Assembly: GCA_903902745.1 (NCBI GenBank)
Contig: CAIUWA010000025.1
Location: 1-45,709, forward strand
DNA from: an uncultured Opitutia bacterium
Lineage (GTDB): Bacteria; Verrucomicrobiota; Verrucomicrobiia; Opitutales; Opitutaceae
Direction of reading: 5' to 3'
Length of the DNA: 45,709 nucleotides
Part shown: piece by piece, positions 26,791-36,463 of the stretch
Layout: every line of letters starts with the position of its first letter
Position numbering within the stretch: the first letter of the stretch is position 1
Position numbers and translations under genes: made by a program
Notes under the pieces: generated by a model
Told to the model about the DNA's origin: nothing
Databases searched by the model: none
What the model saw: only the letters and a program-made list of their open reading frames with translations

Positions 26791-27480
26791 ATGAAGCTTT
26801 CCATTGTCATTCCCTGCTACAACGAGGCCAAGACCATCCGCCTGATCGTCGACCGCGTCCGCGCGGCGCCGGTGGCGGACAAGGAGATCATCATCGTCGA
26901 TGACTGTTCGCGCGATGGCACGCGCGATTTGCTCCGCACGCAGATCGCGCCGCTAGTCGACAAGATCATCTATCATGAGGTCAACCAGGGCAAGGGAGCC
27001 GCGCTGCGCACGGGCTTTGCCGTGGCGACCGGCGACGCCGTGATCGTGCAGGATGCCGACCTCGAATACGATCCGCAGGAATATCCCCGCCTGCTCCGCC
27101 CCATCCTCGAGGGCAAGGCCGATGCCGTCTTCGGCTCGCGCTTCATGGGCGCCGAGGCGCACCGCGTGGTCTACTTCTGGCACATGGTCGGCAACAAGTT
27201 TCTCACGCTGCTCTCGAACATGTTCACCGGGATCAACCTCACGGACATGGAGACTTGCTACAAAATCTTCCGCCGCGAGGTGCTGCAGAAGATCAAGATC
27301 GAGGAAAACCGCTTCGGCTTCGAGCCGGAGATCACCGCCAAGGTCGCGCGCCTCAACTGCGTCATCTACGAGGTCGGCATCAGCTACTATGGCCGGACCT
27401 ATGCGGAAGGGAAGAAGATCGGCTGGCGCGATGGCTTTCGCGCCATCTTCGCCATTGTGAAGTACAACGTCTTCCGCTGA
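26791..27480 (+). CDS. GT2 glycosyltransferase, dolichol-phosphate mannose synthase type 2
   Basis: The protein has 229 residues and is soluble, with no membrane helix. The ATG at 26791 begins the fold at once ([16 protein letters not shown]); the frame upstream is a shadow of the previous gene. Motifs are [12 protein letters not shown] (33-44), the lipid/nucleotide site [12 protein letters not shown] (65-76) and the metal motif [10 protein letters not shown] (86-95). [15 protein letters not shown] and [13 protein letters not shown] mark the DPM1-like catalytic end. It should form a polyprenyl-phosphate sugar on the cytoplasmic side for the adjacent GT-C proteins. The sugar is unknown. It starts a run of plus-strand genes ending near 35.65 kb. 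Confidence 0.88.
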   Translation: MKLSIVIPCYNEAKTIRLIVDRVRAAPVADKEIIIVDDCSRDGTRDLLRTQIAPLVDKIIYHEVNQGKGAALRTGFAVATGDAVIVQDADLEYDPQEYPRLLRPILEGKADAVFGSRFMGAEAHRVVYFWHMVGNKFLTLLSNMFTGINLTDMETCYKIFRREVLQKIKIEENRFGFEPEITAKVARLNCVIYEVGISYYGRTYAEGKKIGWRDGFRAIFAIVKYNVFR

Positions 27481-27507
27481 CCGACGCCCACGATAACGGG
27501 GCACTCC

Positions 27508-29211
27508 TTGCTCGAACTCCTCAACGGCGGCCTCCTTTTTGTCGCGCTGATTGGCGGGTTGGGGCTCCCCTTGACCGCGGGACTGCCGCTCGAGGCCGGT
27601 GAACGAATGACCCTCAGCGGAGTCGCAGGATGCCTGGTAATCTATTTGGCGGCGTGGGTGGTATATTGGTGCGACCTGCCCCCGCTGGCCTTTGCCGCCC
27701 TGCCCGTCACCGCGGCCCTGGCCCTGCTCCTGCGGTGGCATGCGGTAAGATCCCTATTGCAGTTGCCAGAGGCCCGCCGACTGGCGGGCTGCTGGTTGAT
27801 TCTCGCCGGCTGGTGCCTGGGCTGGCTGGCCCTCGTGCGGAGTTATTCGGGCGGAGAATGGGTCGGCGACTGGATCGAGCACTATGATCGGGCGCGCTTT
27901 TTCCTCGAGCACCAGCCGCTCAACACGCAATTCCTCCACCGGTATCCGCTGCCGGCGCGACCGCCACTCGCCAACCTCATGACGGGGGCGTTCATGGCGC
28001 TGACCAACACCAGCTTCGCGCAATTCCAGATCTTTACGACGCTGCTGGCCACGCTCGCGTTTTTTCCCGCAGCGCTGCTCGCCCGATATTTCCGCGGACC
28101 GGCGGGCGGCGACCCCGTGGCGCCGCTGGCCGTGTTGCTGATGCTGAATCCGCTCTTTGTGGAAAACGCGACGTTCAGTTGGACCAAGCTGCCGGCAACG
28201 TTTTTCACCTTGGCCGGACTGTATTTTTTCGTGCGCTATGACGCGGCCCGGGGGAATCGCGGCCGGCTGCTGTGGGCCGCGACGTGCCTGGCCGCAGCCG
28301 TGCTGACCCACTATTCCGCCGCGCCCTATGTCCTCGTGCTGGGTGTCGCGTGGCTGGCCGGACGATGGCCCACGTGGCACCGCCCGGAATTTTGGCGGGA
28401 ACTGCTCCCTCCGGTCGCGCTGGCCCTCGCGCTGCTCGGCAGCTGGCTGGTCTGGTCGGCCTGGCATTACGGCCCCGCCGGAACATTTTTTTCCAACAGC
28501 ACGGTGACCGGCGGTGAAGGCCAGTCGGTCCTCCGGCAATTTGCAGACCGGGGGCTGAATTTTTTCAGCACGCTGGTCCCCCACCCTCTGCGACCGGGTG
28601 TGAGCTATGAGTTCATCAACCAAGCCAGCCAGCTCAGCTGGTGGCGCGATTATTTTTTCAACATTTACCAGACCAACCTCCCCCTGGCTTTCGGGAGCGG
28701 TGGCGTGGTCGCCCTCAGCGCCCTCGCCTGGCGCCACCGCCGCGGGATCAATCCCTTCTGGCTGTGGTTCGCCCTTGGCTCCGCGCTGCTGAGCATCGCC
28801 GTGGTCTCGATGCCGGCCCCCGACCGCTGGGGATTGGTGCATGTGGGCTTGCAACCGCTGGTGATTCTTGGGCTCGCCTGGCTCGCTGCCGCCCTGCCGC
28901 ATTTGAGCCGGAGGCTGCGCGCCTGGCTGGTGGCTGGTCTCGCTGTGGATTTAAGCCTCGGCATCGTGCTGCATTTCTTGGTGCAGCATCTCGAGTTTCC
29001 CTCCGACCTGTTCGCCACCCACCATGACCAGGCCTTGCTCGCCCTCCACGGATACGCCGCCTGGAATAATTTCCTCGCCAAGACCATCCTCCATCTGACG
29101 TTCGTCGGCGATCGCGGCCTATCAGCGCCGGCGCTGGTCGTGGTCCTCGCCGGATTGCTGATGACCGCACTATCTCTCGCGCGACGCCAAGATCATGGGC
29201 AGCCCAATTGA
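27508..29211 (+). CDS. Polytopic membrane protein, GT-C-like 4
   Basis: The protein has 567 residues. The TTG at 27508 is taken as start because the first helix (LLNGGLLFVALIGGLGLPL) begins right there; the first ATG (27607) would remove it. An outer loop has WVGDWIEHYDRARFFLEH, in which the acidic DWIEHYD could be the GT-C motif. The next stretch, RYPLPARPPLANLMTGAFM, is common in GT39-like proteins. About a dozen helices follow, and no large soluble C-terminal domain. It overlaps the next gene by 17 bp, so the two are probably co-translated. Confidence 0.6.
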   Translation: MLELLNGGLLFVALIGGLGLPLTAGLPLEAGERMTLSGVAGCLVIYLAAWVVYWCDLPPLAFAALPVTAALALLLRWHAVRSLLQLPEARRLAGCWLILAGWCLGWLALVRSYSGGEWVGDWIEHYDRARFFLEHQPLNTQFLHRYPLPARPPLANLMTGAFMALTNTSFAQFQIFTTLLATLAFFPAALLARYFRGPAGGDPVAPLAVLLMLNPLFVENATFSWTKLPATFFTLAGLYFFVRYDAARGNRGRLLWAATCLAAAVLTHYSAAPYVLVLGVAWLAGRWPTWHRPEFWRELLPPVALALALLGSWLVWSAWHYGPAGTFFSNSTVTGGEGQSVLRQFADRGLNFFSTLVPHPLRPGVSYEFINQASQLSWWRDYFFNIYQTNLPLAFGSGGVVALSALAWRHRRGINPFWLWFALGSALLSIAVVSMPAPDRWGLVHVGLQPLVILGLAWLAAALPHLSRRLRAWLVAGLAVDLSLGIVLHFLVQHLEFPSDLFATHHDQALLALHGYAAWNNFLAKTILHLTFVGDRGLSAPALVVVLAGLLMTALSLARRQDHGQPN

Positions 29212-31030
29212 CCTCCTGCTTTATTGTCTGTTGCTCCCGAGCGGGCTCCTGCTGCCCGGCTGGCTGCTGGGGCGCATCCTGCGCTCGCCCGTCCCGGCGC
29301 TCAGCGCGTTTCTCGGGTCGGCCGTATTGCTGTTTGATCTCGTGCTCGGGTTTGACGCACTCCAAATCCGGCTCGGGCCGGTCACACTGGCCGGCGGGCT
29401 CGCGGTCCTGAACGTTGCTTTGCTGGTCATGGCTTGGCGGCTACGCCCTTCGCCTGCAACCGCCCCCACGCCCCCTGCGCCCGAACCCGTCTCTCTCACC
29501 CGCTGGTTCTGGCTGGTGCCGCCAGCGCTTGCACTCGTTGCCATCGCCGCAAGGGCCATCGGGGAGCCGCTATCCGGTTTCGACAATATTTTCCGCTGGG
29601 ACTTCCTCGCGCGCCAGATGTTAAGCCAGGGAAACCTAAACTTTTATCCGCCAGTGACCGCGGGGGATTTCACCCGCTACGGCTGGGGTGATGGCATCCC
29701 GCCACTCGTCTCCGTTCTCAATCTCTGGAGCTATATCAGTGGAGGGCACACGGACGCGTTCTTCACCGCGCCGCGCGTCCTGGCCGAGGCCACCCTGCTG
29801 GGCTGGGCCGTCTTCCTGCTCAGTCGCCGGTTGTGGGGCGAAGCCGCCGGCGGACCCGCGGTTGCCGCCCTCGCCACCAGCTCGCTTTTGATCTGGGGCG
29901 TGGCGATGGGCCAGGAAACCGGGCTCACCGCTCTCACGCTCGTGGGGATGTTTCTGTTTCTGGAGGAGCATGCACTCAGTGGCGCACGCTCGGCGCTGTT
30001 TTGGGCCGGCCTCGCCGCCGGGATGGGCGGGCTGTGCCGGGAATACGGCCTGGCCTGGCCAATGATCGGCCTGGTGGTGCTGGCCTGGCATGGCCGGTTG
30101 AAATCCAGCGGATGGAAATTCCTGCTCACGGCCGTCGCCGTGGCCGCCCCGTGGTATCTGCGCAACTGGATGCGGACCGGCAATCCGCTCTTCGGACACA
30201 GCCTTGGCCTCTTCCCCACCAATCCCGTGCAGGCCGAGTTGCTGCAAATTTACTGGGGACTTTTCAGCATCAAAAACAACCTGGAGATGCTGCCATTCGC
30301 GCTGAAGTTTCTCGCGGTCACCCTCGGCGGATTGGTTTTTCTCGGGGGATGGCAGGCGGTGCGCCAATGGCGTCGGGCGGGTCATGTCATCTTCGGCGCG
30401 GGAGCCATCAGCCTGCTGTGGCTGTGGACCGTCTGCCAGGCCGCGGGCGGCTGGGTTTATGCCTCCCGCGTACTCACCCCGGCGCTCGCGTTGGGTGCGG
30501 TCCTGGCTGGCGGTGCGCTGGCGGGCCTCTCGGCTGCACGCCGGCCCCTCATCGCGGGGTTGCTGGCCTTGGTCGCGGTCGACGCGGCCTGCCGGTCGCT
30601 TTACCTGCCGAACGAGCCGTTGGTCAGTCCCGCGCAATTCGGATCCTCCCACTGGCGCGACTTCGGCCTCCTGCTGGACCAGCGCTATCATCATCCGGTT
30701 TGGCGCGTCCTGATCGCCGAAGCCGGCGGGCGCGGCATGATCGTGGACGACCCGGCCTTTCACGCCGTCTTCGCGGAGCAGGGAGCGCGACCCGTGCCAC
30801 TCATGAGCCCGGAGATTTCCTTTCTCTTCGATGAGTCCCTGTCGTTGGATGAAATCAGCGCACGCCTCCAGCGCACCCGGATCCGCTTTCTGATCCTCAC
30901 CCGCACCGGCCCGCTGACCGCCCCATTGATCGAGCGCCACCGTTTCTTCCAGGAACTCATCCGCCGCCGGAAACCCGTCTTCACCTTTGGCGGCCAGGAG
31001 GTATACGATTGGGATATCCCCGCACCGTGA
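29195..31030 (+). CDS. Polytopic membrane protein, GT-C-like 5
   Basis: The protein has 611 residues, starting inside the previous gene. Two or three N-terminal helices precede an outer loop with PLSGFDNIFRWDFLARQML, where FDNIFRWDF supplies acidic residues, followed by RYGWGDGIPPLV. About ten more helices run to residue 465. The last ~140 residues are soluble and mixed alpha/beta (SHWRDFGLLLDQRYHHPV). Its arrangement resembles protein 4 next door, which suggests an old duplication. No catalytic motif is firm. The stop overlaps the next start as GTGA. Confidence 0.6.
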   Translation: MGSPIDLLLYCLLLPSGLLLPGWLLGRILRSPVPALSAFLGSAVLLFDLVLGFDALQIRLGPVTLAGGLAVLNVALLVMAWRLRPSPATAPTPPAPEPVSLTRWFWLVPPALALVAIAARAIGEPLSGFDNIFRWDFLARQMLSQGNLNFYPPVTAGDFTRYGWGDGIPPLVSVLNLWSYISGGHTDAFFTAPRVLAEATLLGWAVFLLSRRLWGEAAGGPAVAALATSSLLIWGVAMGQETGLTALTLVGMFLFLEEHALSGARSALFWAGLAAGMGGLCREYGLAWPMIGLVVLAWHGRLKSSGWKFLLTAVAVAAPWYLRNWMRTGNPLFGHSLGLFPTNPVQAELLQIYWGLFSIKNNLEMLPFALKFLAVTLGGLVFLGGWQAVRQWRRAGHVIFGAGAISLLWLWTVCQAAGGWVYASRVLTPALALGAVLAGGALAGLSAARRPLIAGLLALVAVDAACRSLYLPNEPLVSPAQFGSSHWRDFGLLLDQRYHHPVWRVLIAEAGGRGMIVDDPAFHAVFAEQGARPVPLMSPEISFLFDESLSLDEISARLQRTRIRFLILTRTGPLTAPLIERHRFFQELIRRRKPVFTFGGQEVYDWDIPAP

Positions 31031-32430
31031 ACCCGGCCACCTCCTCCCCCTCGCGCCAGTCCGTCGCCCTGCTTTTGGTCGCCACCGCGGCGGTCGGAGC
31101 GTGGCTCTGGACCTGCCTGTGCCGTTATCCGCTCCACGACTGGAATGAGATGCGCCTGGCGCCGAGCTTCATGTGGGTCGCCGGACTCAATCCTTATCCC
31201 GGCCCGGCGGGTGGGCCCGTCACCACCTGGGTCTACGGGCCGGTGCCGATCCTGCTGCAACTCCCCGCCGTGCTGGCGTCGAACGTCGTCTCGGCCCTGC
31301 TGATCGCTGCGGTGATCAATCTGCTGATCGCCCTCGTGCCGCTGCGGTTCGCGCTGCGCGCACAGGCGCCGCCGCTTACCGACGGGATGACCCAGGCCTG
31401 GGCCCTGCTCCTCGCCCTCGCCGCGTGGCCGGCCGTGAATCTGATTTTCTGTCAGGCCGACAACGCCGCCATCGGGCTCGGGCTGGCCGCGAGCGCGTTG
31501 CTGGTCGGAGCCGGCCCGCGCACCCCGGCGCGCCTGTGGCTGGCGGCGGGCGCGGCCACGCTCGCACTCTGGTCCAAGCAAACCGAGGTCGGGCCGGTCC
31601 TCGGGCAGCTGGCGTATTTCGCCGTCCGCTTCGGCTGGCGCAAGGCCGCCGCCCAGCTGGGCAGATGCGCAGCCACCGGCGGTCTGGTCGGCCTGGTTTT
31701 TTGCGGGTTCTTCGGCGCCGAGGGGCTCATCTACAACTTGTTTGTCCTGCCGGGTTCCTTCCCTTGGATTCCGCTCGGGATAAAAATCGCCGACCCCGGG
31801 TATCGCCTCCATGTCCTCGCGTATCTCCTCGCCTACCTCGCCGGACCGCTGCTGCTGCTGATCGGGCTGCGCCGGGCGGTGTTTCATCGGGACAGTGCGG
31901 TCCTGCTGCCGGCGCTGGTGTTTCTTTTTTCCGTGCCGTTCAACCTCACCGGCTTCCTGACGGTCGGCGGCAACGTCAACTCGTGGCACGCCGCCGTCTA
32001 TCTGCTGCCGGCCGCTGCGCTCTGGCTGGCGCGGCGGCCGCACTTCGCTGCCGTTTCCCTGCTCGTGATCCTGGGCTGCCAGGCCGCCGTGGAACGGCCG
32101 TTGCGCTGGCGCCCCGCCGTCAACGGGCTGCGTCAGGGCCAGGCTCTCGCCGCCCAGCTGCCCGGCCAGGTTTATTTTCCGTGGAATCCGCTGCTGTCGT
32201 TTTTTGCCGATCACCGTTTTGACCATGCGGAGGACGGCCTGCTGACCCGCGCCGCCGCCGGCCGCCCCGTGCCGCTCAAGACGGTCCAGTCATTCCTTCC
32301 TCCCAAAATGTGCGTCGTGGCGTACCACGGCGCCGCCGTCGATGGCTATGTGCGAAGCCTGATTCCCGCCGGGGCGCGGCAGGACCCGTTCGGCGAATGG
32401 ATGATCTACTCGTGGACGCCCTCGAAATAG
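31027..32430 (+). CDS. Polytopic membrane protein, GT-C-like 6
   Basis: The protein has 467 residues. GTG 31027 overlaps the previous stop by four bases; an in-frame TTG at 31009 is less likely. After the first helix the outer loop reads RYPLHDWNEMRLAPSFMW and then GLNPYPGPAGG and WVYGPVPILLQLPA. The DW-NE acidic pair and the PYP-YGP spacing resemble DUF2029/GT87-type mannosyltransferases. Nine or ten helices are present, and the last ~110 residues are soluble with two Cys. It belongs to the same transcript as its neighbours. Confidence 0.6.
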   Translation: MNPATSSPSRQSVALLLVATAAVGAWLWTCLCRYPLHDWNEMRLAPSFMWVAGLNPYPGPAGGPVTTWVYGPVPILLQLPAVLASNVVSALLIAAVINLLIALVPLRFALRAQAPPLTDGMTQAWALLLALAAWPAVNLIFCQADNAAIGLGLAASALLVGAGPRTPARLWLAAGAATLALWSKQTEVGPVLGQLAYFAVRFGWRKAAAQLGRCAATGGLVGLVFCGFFGAEGLIYNLFVLPGSFPWIPLGIKIADPGYRLHVLAYLLAYLAGPLLLLIGLRRAVFHRDSAVLLPALVFLFSVPFNLTGFLTVGGNVNSWHAAVYLLPAAALWLARRPHFAAVSLLVILGCQAAVERPLRWRPAVNGLRQGQALAAQLPGQVYFPWNPLLSFFADHRFDHAEDGLLTRAAAGRPVPLKTVQSFLPPKMCVVAYHGAAVDGYVRSLIPAGARQDPFGEWMIYSWTPSK

Positions 32431-32502
32431 ACCGCGCGGCTTGAGGACATTGGTCGGCGCAGCCGCGGCTTTTTGGTTTACCGGCCTCGCGCCGCCGCCA
32501 TC

Positions 32503-33462
32503 ATGGTGGCGATGCCCTCGGAGCCACTCCCCGCCATCGCCATTGTAATCCCGGTTTTTAATGAGGAGGCGGTCCTGCCCGAGCTGGTGTCGCGACTGAC
32601 CGCGGTGTTCGACTCCCGGCGCGACTGCCGCTGGTCGGCCATCCTGGTCAATGACGGCAGCCGCGACCACTCCGTGGAGCTCCTGCTCGCCACGCACGCC
32701 CGCGACCCGCGTTTCAAGCTCATCGAACTTTCGCGCAACTTCGGCTTTCAAAGCGCACTCGCCGCGGGCCTCGCGGCCGCCACCGGCGCCGACGCGGTCG
32801 TCACCATGGACGCCGATCTGCAGGATCCGCCCGAAGTGATCCCGGCGCTCGTCGACGCCTGGCGCGGCGGCGCCGAGGTGGTGCGCGCGGTGCGCCGCAG
32901 CCGCAGCGAGACGGGATTGCGCCGGCTGGCCTTCGATCTGTTTCACAAGCTCTTCAGCGCGCTCAGCGCCTACCCCGTCGAGCCGAACTCGGGGACCTTC
33001 GGCCTGCTGGGACGCGCGGCGCTCGAGGCGTTCAACCGCCTGCCGGAGCGGCATCGTTTCTTCCCCGGCCTGCGCGCCTGGGTGGGCTTCGCGCGCGCCG
33101 ACGTACCGTACGACCGGCAGGAGCGCGCGGCCGGCCAGCCGCAGCAAACCCTGCATCGCCTGATCCGCTACGCCGCCGACGGCATCTTCAGTTTTTCCTA
33201 TCTGCCGCTGCGCGTCCTCACGGGCTTCGGGCTGTTCGTCGCCTTCATGGGTTTTGCCGCCGCGGTGTTTTACGCCGCTCGGCGCATCCTGGGCATCGAA
33301 ACCGCGCCCACCGGTTACACCACCCTCGTCACCCTGCTGCTGTTCATCGGCGGAGTGCAGCTCATCGGCATCGGCGTGCTCGGTGAATATCTCGGCCGCG
33401 TCTACGACGAGGTGAAGCAGCGGCCGAACTTCATCGTGAAGAAGAGGACCGGCCTTGATTAA
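32503..33462 (+). CDS. GT2 glycosyltransferase, GtrB/ArnC-like 3
   Basis: The protein has 319 residues from the ATG at 32503, with another ATG at 32512. The GT-A domain has IVIPVFNEE, LVNDGSRDHS (48-57), LSRNFGFQSALAAGL and the metal motif TMDADLQDPP (101-110), which is the GtrB/YkoT signature. Two C-terminal membrane segments surround a short loop, ending with GVLGEYLGRVYDEVKQRPNF, the family tail. GtrB enzymes make undecaprenyl-phosphate-glucose or similar donors for O-antigen or protein modification. No small GtrA-type flippase lies nearby. Its 3' end overlaps the following GT-C gene by 8 bp, so the pair may be donor synthase and transferase. Confidence 0.9.
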   Translation: MVAMPSEPLPAIAIVIPVFNEEAVLPELVSRLTAVFDSRRDCRWSAILVNDGSRDHSVELLLATHARDPRFKLIELSRNFGFQSALAAGLAAATGADAVVTMDADLQDPPEVIPALVDAWRGGAEVVRAVRRSRSETGLRRLAFDLFHKLFSALSAYPVEPNSGTFGLLGRAALEAFNRLPERHRFFPGLRAWVGFARADVPYDRQERAAGQPQQTLHRLIRYAADGIFSFSYLPLRVLTGFGLFVAFMGFAAAVFYAARRILGIETAPTGYTTLVTLLLFIGGVQLIGIGVLGEYLGRVYDEVKQRPNFIVKKRTGLD

Positions 33463-35650
33463 GCGTGCGTTTTCGTGGGCCGCCCTCGCCGGGCTGGCCG
33501 TCGCCCTGGCCCTCGCCGGTTTCTGGCTGCTTTTCAGCACTTTCCTGATCTACGACGACGAGGGCTACGTGCTCCTGTCGCTGCAGAATTTCTCGCTGCA
33601 CGGCGGCCTCTACGACCGCGTCTACAGCCAGTACGGGCCGTTCATCTATCTCCTCTACGACGTCCTGCACCGCGTTTTCGGCTTGGCGTTCACCAACACC
33701 ACCGGACGCTGGATCACGCTCGTCAACTGGTTCGGCACGGCCGCCATCTGCGCCGCGCTCGTGGCGCGGCAGACGCGCTCGGCGCTGTGGACCGCCTTCA
33801 CGCTCGCCGGCACCTTCACCTATCTCTGGGTTATGATCAACGAGCCCGTCCATCCCGGCGGCCTGCTCGCGCTGCTGGTGGCGCTGGGCGCGTGGCTCGG
33901 GGCCGAGGCGTGGGGCGCGGGCCGCCCGGAACGTTTCGCCGTGATCGCGGCGCTCATCGGGGCGGCGCTGGCCCTGACGAAAATTAACGTCGGGGTGTTT
34001 TTCCTCGGCGCGGCCTTCGCGTGGCTCGCCCTGAACACGAGCCCGTCCCGCCTGGCGCACACGCTGACCTGGCTCGTGGCAGCGGGCTGCGCGGTCCTGC
34101 CTTTTGGGCTCATGCGCTCGTTGTTCGACGCGCCCTGGGTGCGGCTGTTCGCCCTCGTGTTCACGGGCGGGGCCCTGTCCCTGCTCTGTGTCACGCGCAC
34201 CGCGGCCCGGCCGGTCGTGACGCTGCGCGTCTGGGCCTGGTTTGCAGGCGCGCTGCTCGGCGCGGTGACGCTGATCGTCGCCTGCACGCTGGCCCGCGGC
34301 ACCAGCCTGCGCGGATTGGCCGACGGCGTGGTGCTCGAGCCGATGAAGCACCCCGGCGTCTATTTTTTCGCGATGAACTGGCGCATGGGCACCGGCCTGC
34401 TCGCGCTGGTGTCGCTCGCCGTGGCCGCGTGGGCGGCCCGCTCGGCGTGGTGGGGACACGCCGCCTTCCATCACTTTGTCGCCGCCGCCCGGCTCGCCGC
34501 CGCGGCGGTGTTTCTTTGCACCCCCTTGGAAATCATCCCCACCAGTCTGGCGGCGTGGGGCATGTGCTACGGCGTGACGCTCGCGTGGCTTTTCGTCCTG
34601 CCGTTGCGCGATGACCACCGCGGGGCCGCGGGGCGCGCGTGGGTCGCGCTCCTCCTGGTCTTCCAGTTTCTCCACGCCTATCCCGTCGCCGGCACCCAGA
34701 TCAACTGGGGGACCTTTCTCTGGGTGCCACTGGTCGCACTCGGCCTGCATGATGCCGCGCCCCTCTGCCAAAGTTGGTTCGGCCGGCAGGCCAGGTGGGC
34801 CGGCCTCGCCGGCACCCTCGTGATCGCAGGCGCGACCGTGAAAATGCCCACCAAGCTCATCGAGATCGGACAGCCCCATTACTCGGCCAACCAGCCGCTC
34901 GGGATCCCCGGCGCCGAGAACATCCGCCCGTCCAACGATATCGTCTACGCCGTGCGGATCATGCGGGAAAACCTGCGCGCCCATGCCGACCTGCTCTTCA
35001 GTTTCCCCGGACTGTACAGCGCCAACCTCTGGACCGGCCTGCCCACGCCCACGCTCACCAACGCGACCCACTGGTTCTCGCTGCTTTCGCCCGCCCGCCA
35101 GCGGGAGATCATCGACCGGCTCGCCGTCTCACCGCGGTCAGCACTGCTGGTCCAGCGCGACGTCCTCGATTACCTCGCGAAATGGGGCTTTCCCACCACG
35201 GGGCCGCTGCATGACTGGCTAATGGCAAATTATGAAAAAACATTCGCGCTCGACGGCTATGAGCTGTGGCTCCGCCGCGGACGCCATGTGGCCCCGCTCT
35301 CCACGGCCCGCCTCGCCGCGGCGGGCGCGACCGGGCGGGAACTCGTGCTGACGCTCGCCGCCCCGGCGCGGCCGGTGGCCCGGATCGAATTGTGCGATTT
35401 CGATGCGCCGGCTTTACCCCTCATGGAATTTACCGGAGCGGGCACGGATCTTTCGCTTCAGTCCATCACGCCCGAGGGCGATGCCACGACAGCGCCGCTG
35501 GCCGTGCATTTTCCCGTGGCCTTCAAGAACCTGGCCAGGCTGACGCTGCGTTATCCGAAATCCGCCACCCAATTCGTGCACGGTCACGGCTTGGTTGTGC
35601 TGCGCGATGCGAGCGGCGCCATCGTGGCCGAGGCGCGGGTGCTTGACTAG
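33455..35650 (+). CDS. Polytopic membrane protein, GT-C-like 7
   Basis: The protein has 731 residues, the longest of the set. The TTG start at 33455 lies in the last codons of the GT2 gene; the sequence then reads IKRAFSWAALAGLAVALAL as a first helix. The outer loop has FLIYDDEGYVLLSL, a clear DDEGY acidic motif of GT39-like enzymes, then RVYSQYGPFIYLLYD. About twelve helices run to residue 465. The remaining ~260 residues are outer, ending in a beta-rich module (about 610-731). Translational overlap with a GtrB-like gene makes it the best candidate user of that donor. The stop codon shares CTAG with the convergent methyltransferase gene. Confidence 0.67.
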   Translation: MIKRAFSWAALAGLAVALALAGFWLLFSTFLIYDDEGYVLLSLQNFSLHGGLYDRVYSQYGPFIYLLYDVLHRVFGLAFTNTTGRWITLVNWFGTAAICAALVARQTRSALWTAFTLAGTFTYLWVMINEPVHPGGLLALLVALGAWLGAEAWGAGRPERFAVIAALIGAALALTKINVGVFFLGAAFAWLALNTSPSRLAHTLTWLVAAGCAVLPFGLMRSLFDAPWVRLFALVFTGGALSLLCVTRTAARPVVTLRVWAWFAGALLGAVTLIVACTLARGTSLRGLADGVVLEPMKHPGVYFFAMNWRMGTGLLALVSLAVAAWAARSAWWGHAAFHHFVAAARLAAAAVFLCTPLEIIPTSLAAWGMCYGVTLAWLFVLPLRDDHRGAAGRAWVALLLVFQFLHAYPVAGTQINWGTFLWVPLVALGLHDAAPLCQSWFGRQARWAGLAGTLVIAGATVKMPTKLIEIGQPHYSANQPLGIPGAENIRPSNDIVYAVRIMRENLRAHADLLFSFPGLYSANLWTGLPTPTLTNATHWFSLLSPARQREIIDRLAVSPRSALLVQRDVLDYLAKWGFPTTGPLHDWLMANYEKTFALDGYELWLRRGRHVAPLSTARLAAAGATGRELVLTLAAPARPVARIELCDFDAPALPLMEFTGAGTDLSLQSITPEGDATTAPLAVHFPVAFKNLARLTLRYPKSATQFVHGHGLVVLRDASGAIVAEARVLD

Positions 35651-36399
35651 CCGCGCCGGCGCGCGACGAGCAGCAGGCTGACGCCAAAGGGAAACGGCAC
35701 GCGGACCTTCGCGAGGCTGACAAAGATCGCCTGCAGCAGCCCATTCAGCCACGCCGGCGGCACCTTGTCCTCCGTGCGGGCGCCACCCGACGTGGCTGCA
35801 ACCCCGCGGCGCGCGGTGAGTCGGCGCCACTTGCGCACCAGCCAGACGGCCGGATAAACTACCACGTTGGTATAATTGACGTGCAGGATCTCCCACTGAC
35901 CGTCCGGGAAAAGCGCGCGAAGCTGGGCCCGATGATAGCGGCGGTAATGATGCAGCGCCTCGTCCCAATCACTCCAGAGCGCCATGCTCGCCGGCACCGT
36001 GATGACCGCGAGCCCGCCGGGCTTGAGCAACCGGTGGAAGCCGCGCACGACCGCGGCGTCATCGGGCACGTGTTCGAGCACATCAAGGGCGGTTACATAG
36101 TCGAGCGAGCCATCGGGCAAAGGCACCCGGTCGCCCGCCAAGCTGAGGATCTGCTCCGCGCGGAACCGGGTCCGCAGCAGCCGTAGCGCCTCCTCGTGGT
36201 CATCGAGCACGAAGACGCGGCAGTGCGGCTGCATCTCGAGCGCAAAACGCCCCGTGCCGGCACCGCAATCAAGCAAAACCTGCTCGGACCGCGGCGGGCC
36301 GCAGCGCTCAAGCCACCCGCGGACCATCACGCGCTTGCCGGCGTAGTACCAGTGCGTGCGTTCGACAGCGTCGAGGTTGGCATATTCTTCGGCGTTCAT
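35647..36399 (-). CDS. Class I SAM-dependent methyltransferase
   Basis: The protein has 250 residues from the ATG at 36399. The frame is open to 36609, but that part would run into the divergent gene's start and is not protein-like. Methyltransferase-11-type motifs are VLLDCGAGTGRFALEM (motif I), DYVTALDVLEHVPDD (post-I/II) and LLKPGGLAVITVPA (motif III). The segment HHYRRYHRAQLRALF is typical of methyltransferases in glycan clusters. The C-terminal hydrophobic stretch (about 224-246) may sit on the membrane. It could methylate a sugar or lipid-linked glycan; this is inferred from context. It overlaps the convergent gene at CTAG. Confidence 0.82.
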   Translation of the reverse strand: MNAEEYANLDAVERTHWYYAGKRVMVRGWLERCGPPRSEQVLLDCGAGTGRFALEMQPHCRVFVLDDHEEALRLLRTRFRAEQILSLAGDRVPLPDGSLDYVTALDVLEHVPDDAAVVRGFHRLLKPGGLAVITVPASMALWSDWDEALHHYRRYHRAQLRALFPDGQWEILHVNYTNVVVYPAVWLVRKWRRLTARRGVAATSGGARTEDKVPPAWLNGLLQAIFVSLAKVRVPFPFGVSLLLVARRRG

Positions 36400-36463
36400 G
36401 GGCGCGGCGATTCGTCCTTGAGGCGAGGGTCGTTTCGGGGCGATAGTCTGTCCACTTTTATTC

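Noticed and set aside
33431-35071. 546-residue minus-strand open frame opposite GT-C gene 7
   Set aside because: Arg/Glu/Gly-rich shadow with no hydrophobic or catalytic pattern.
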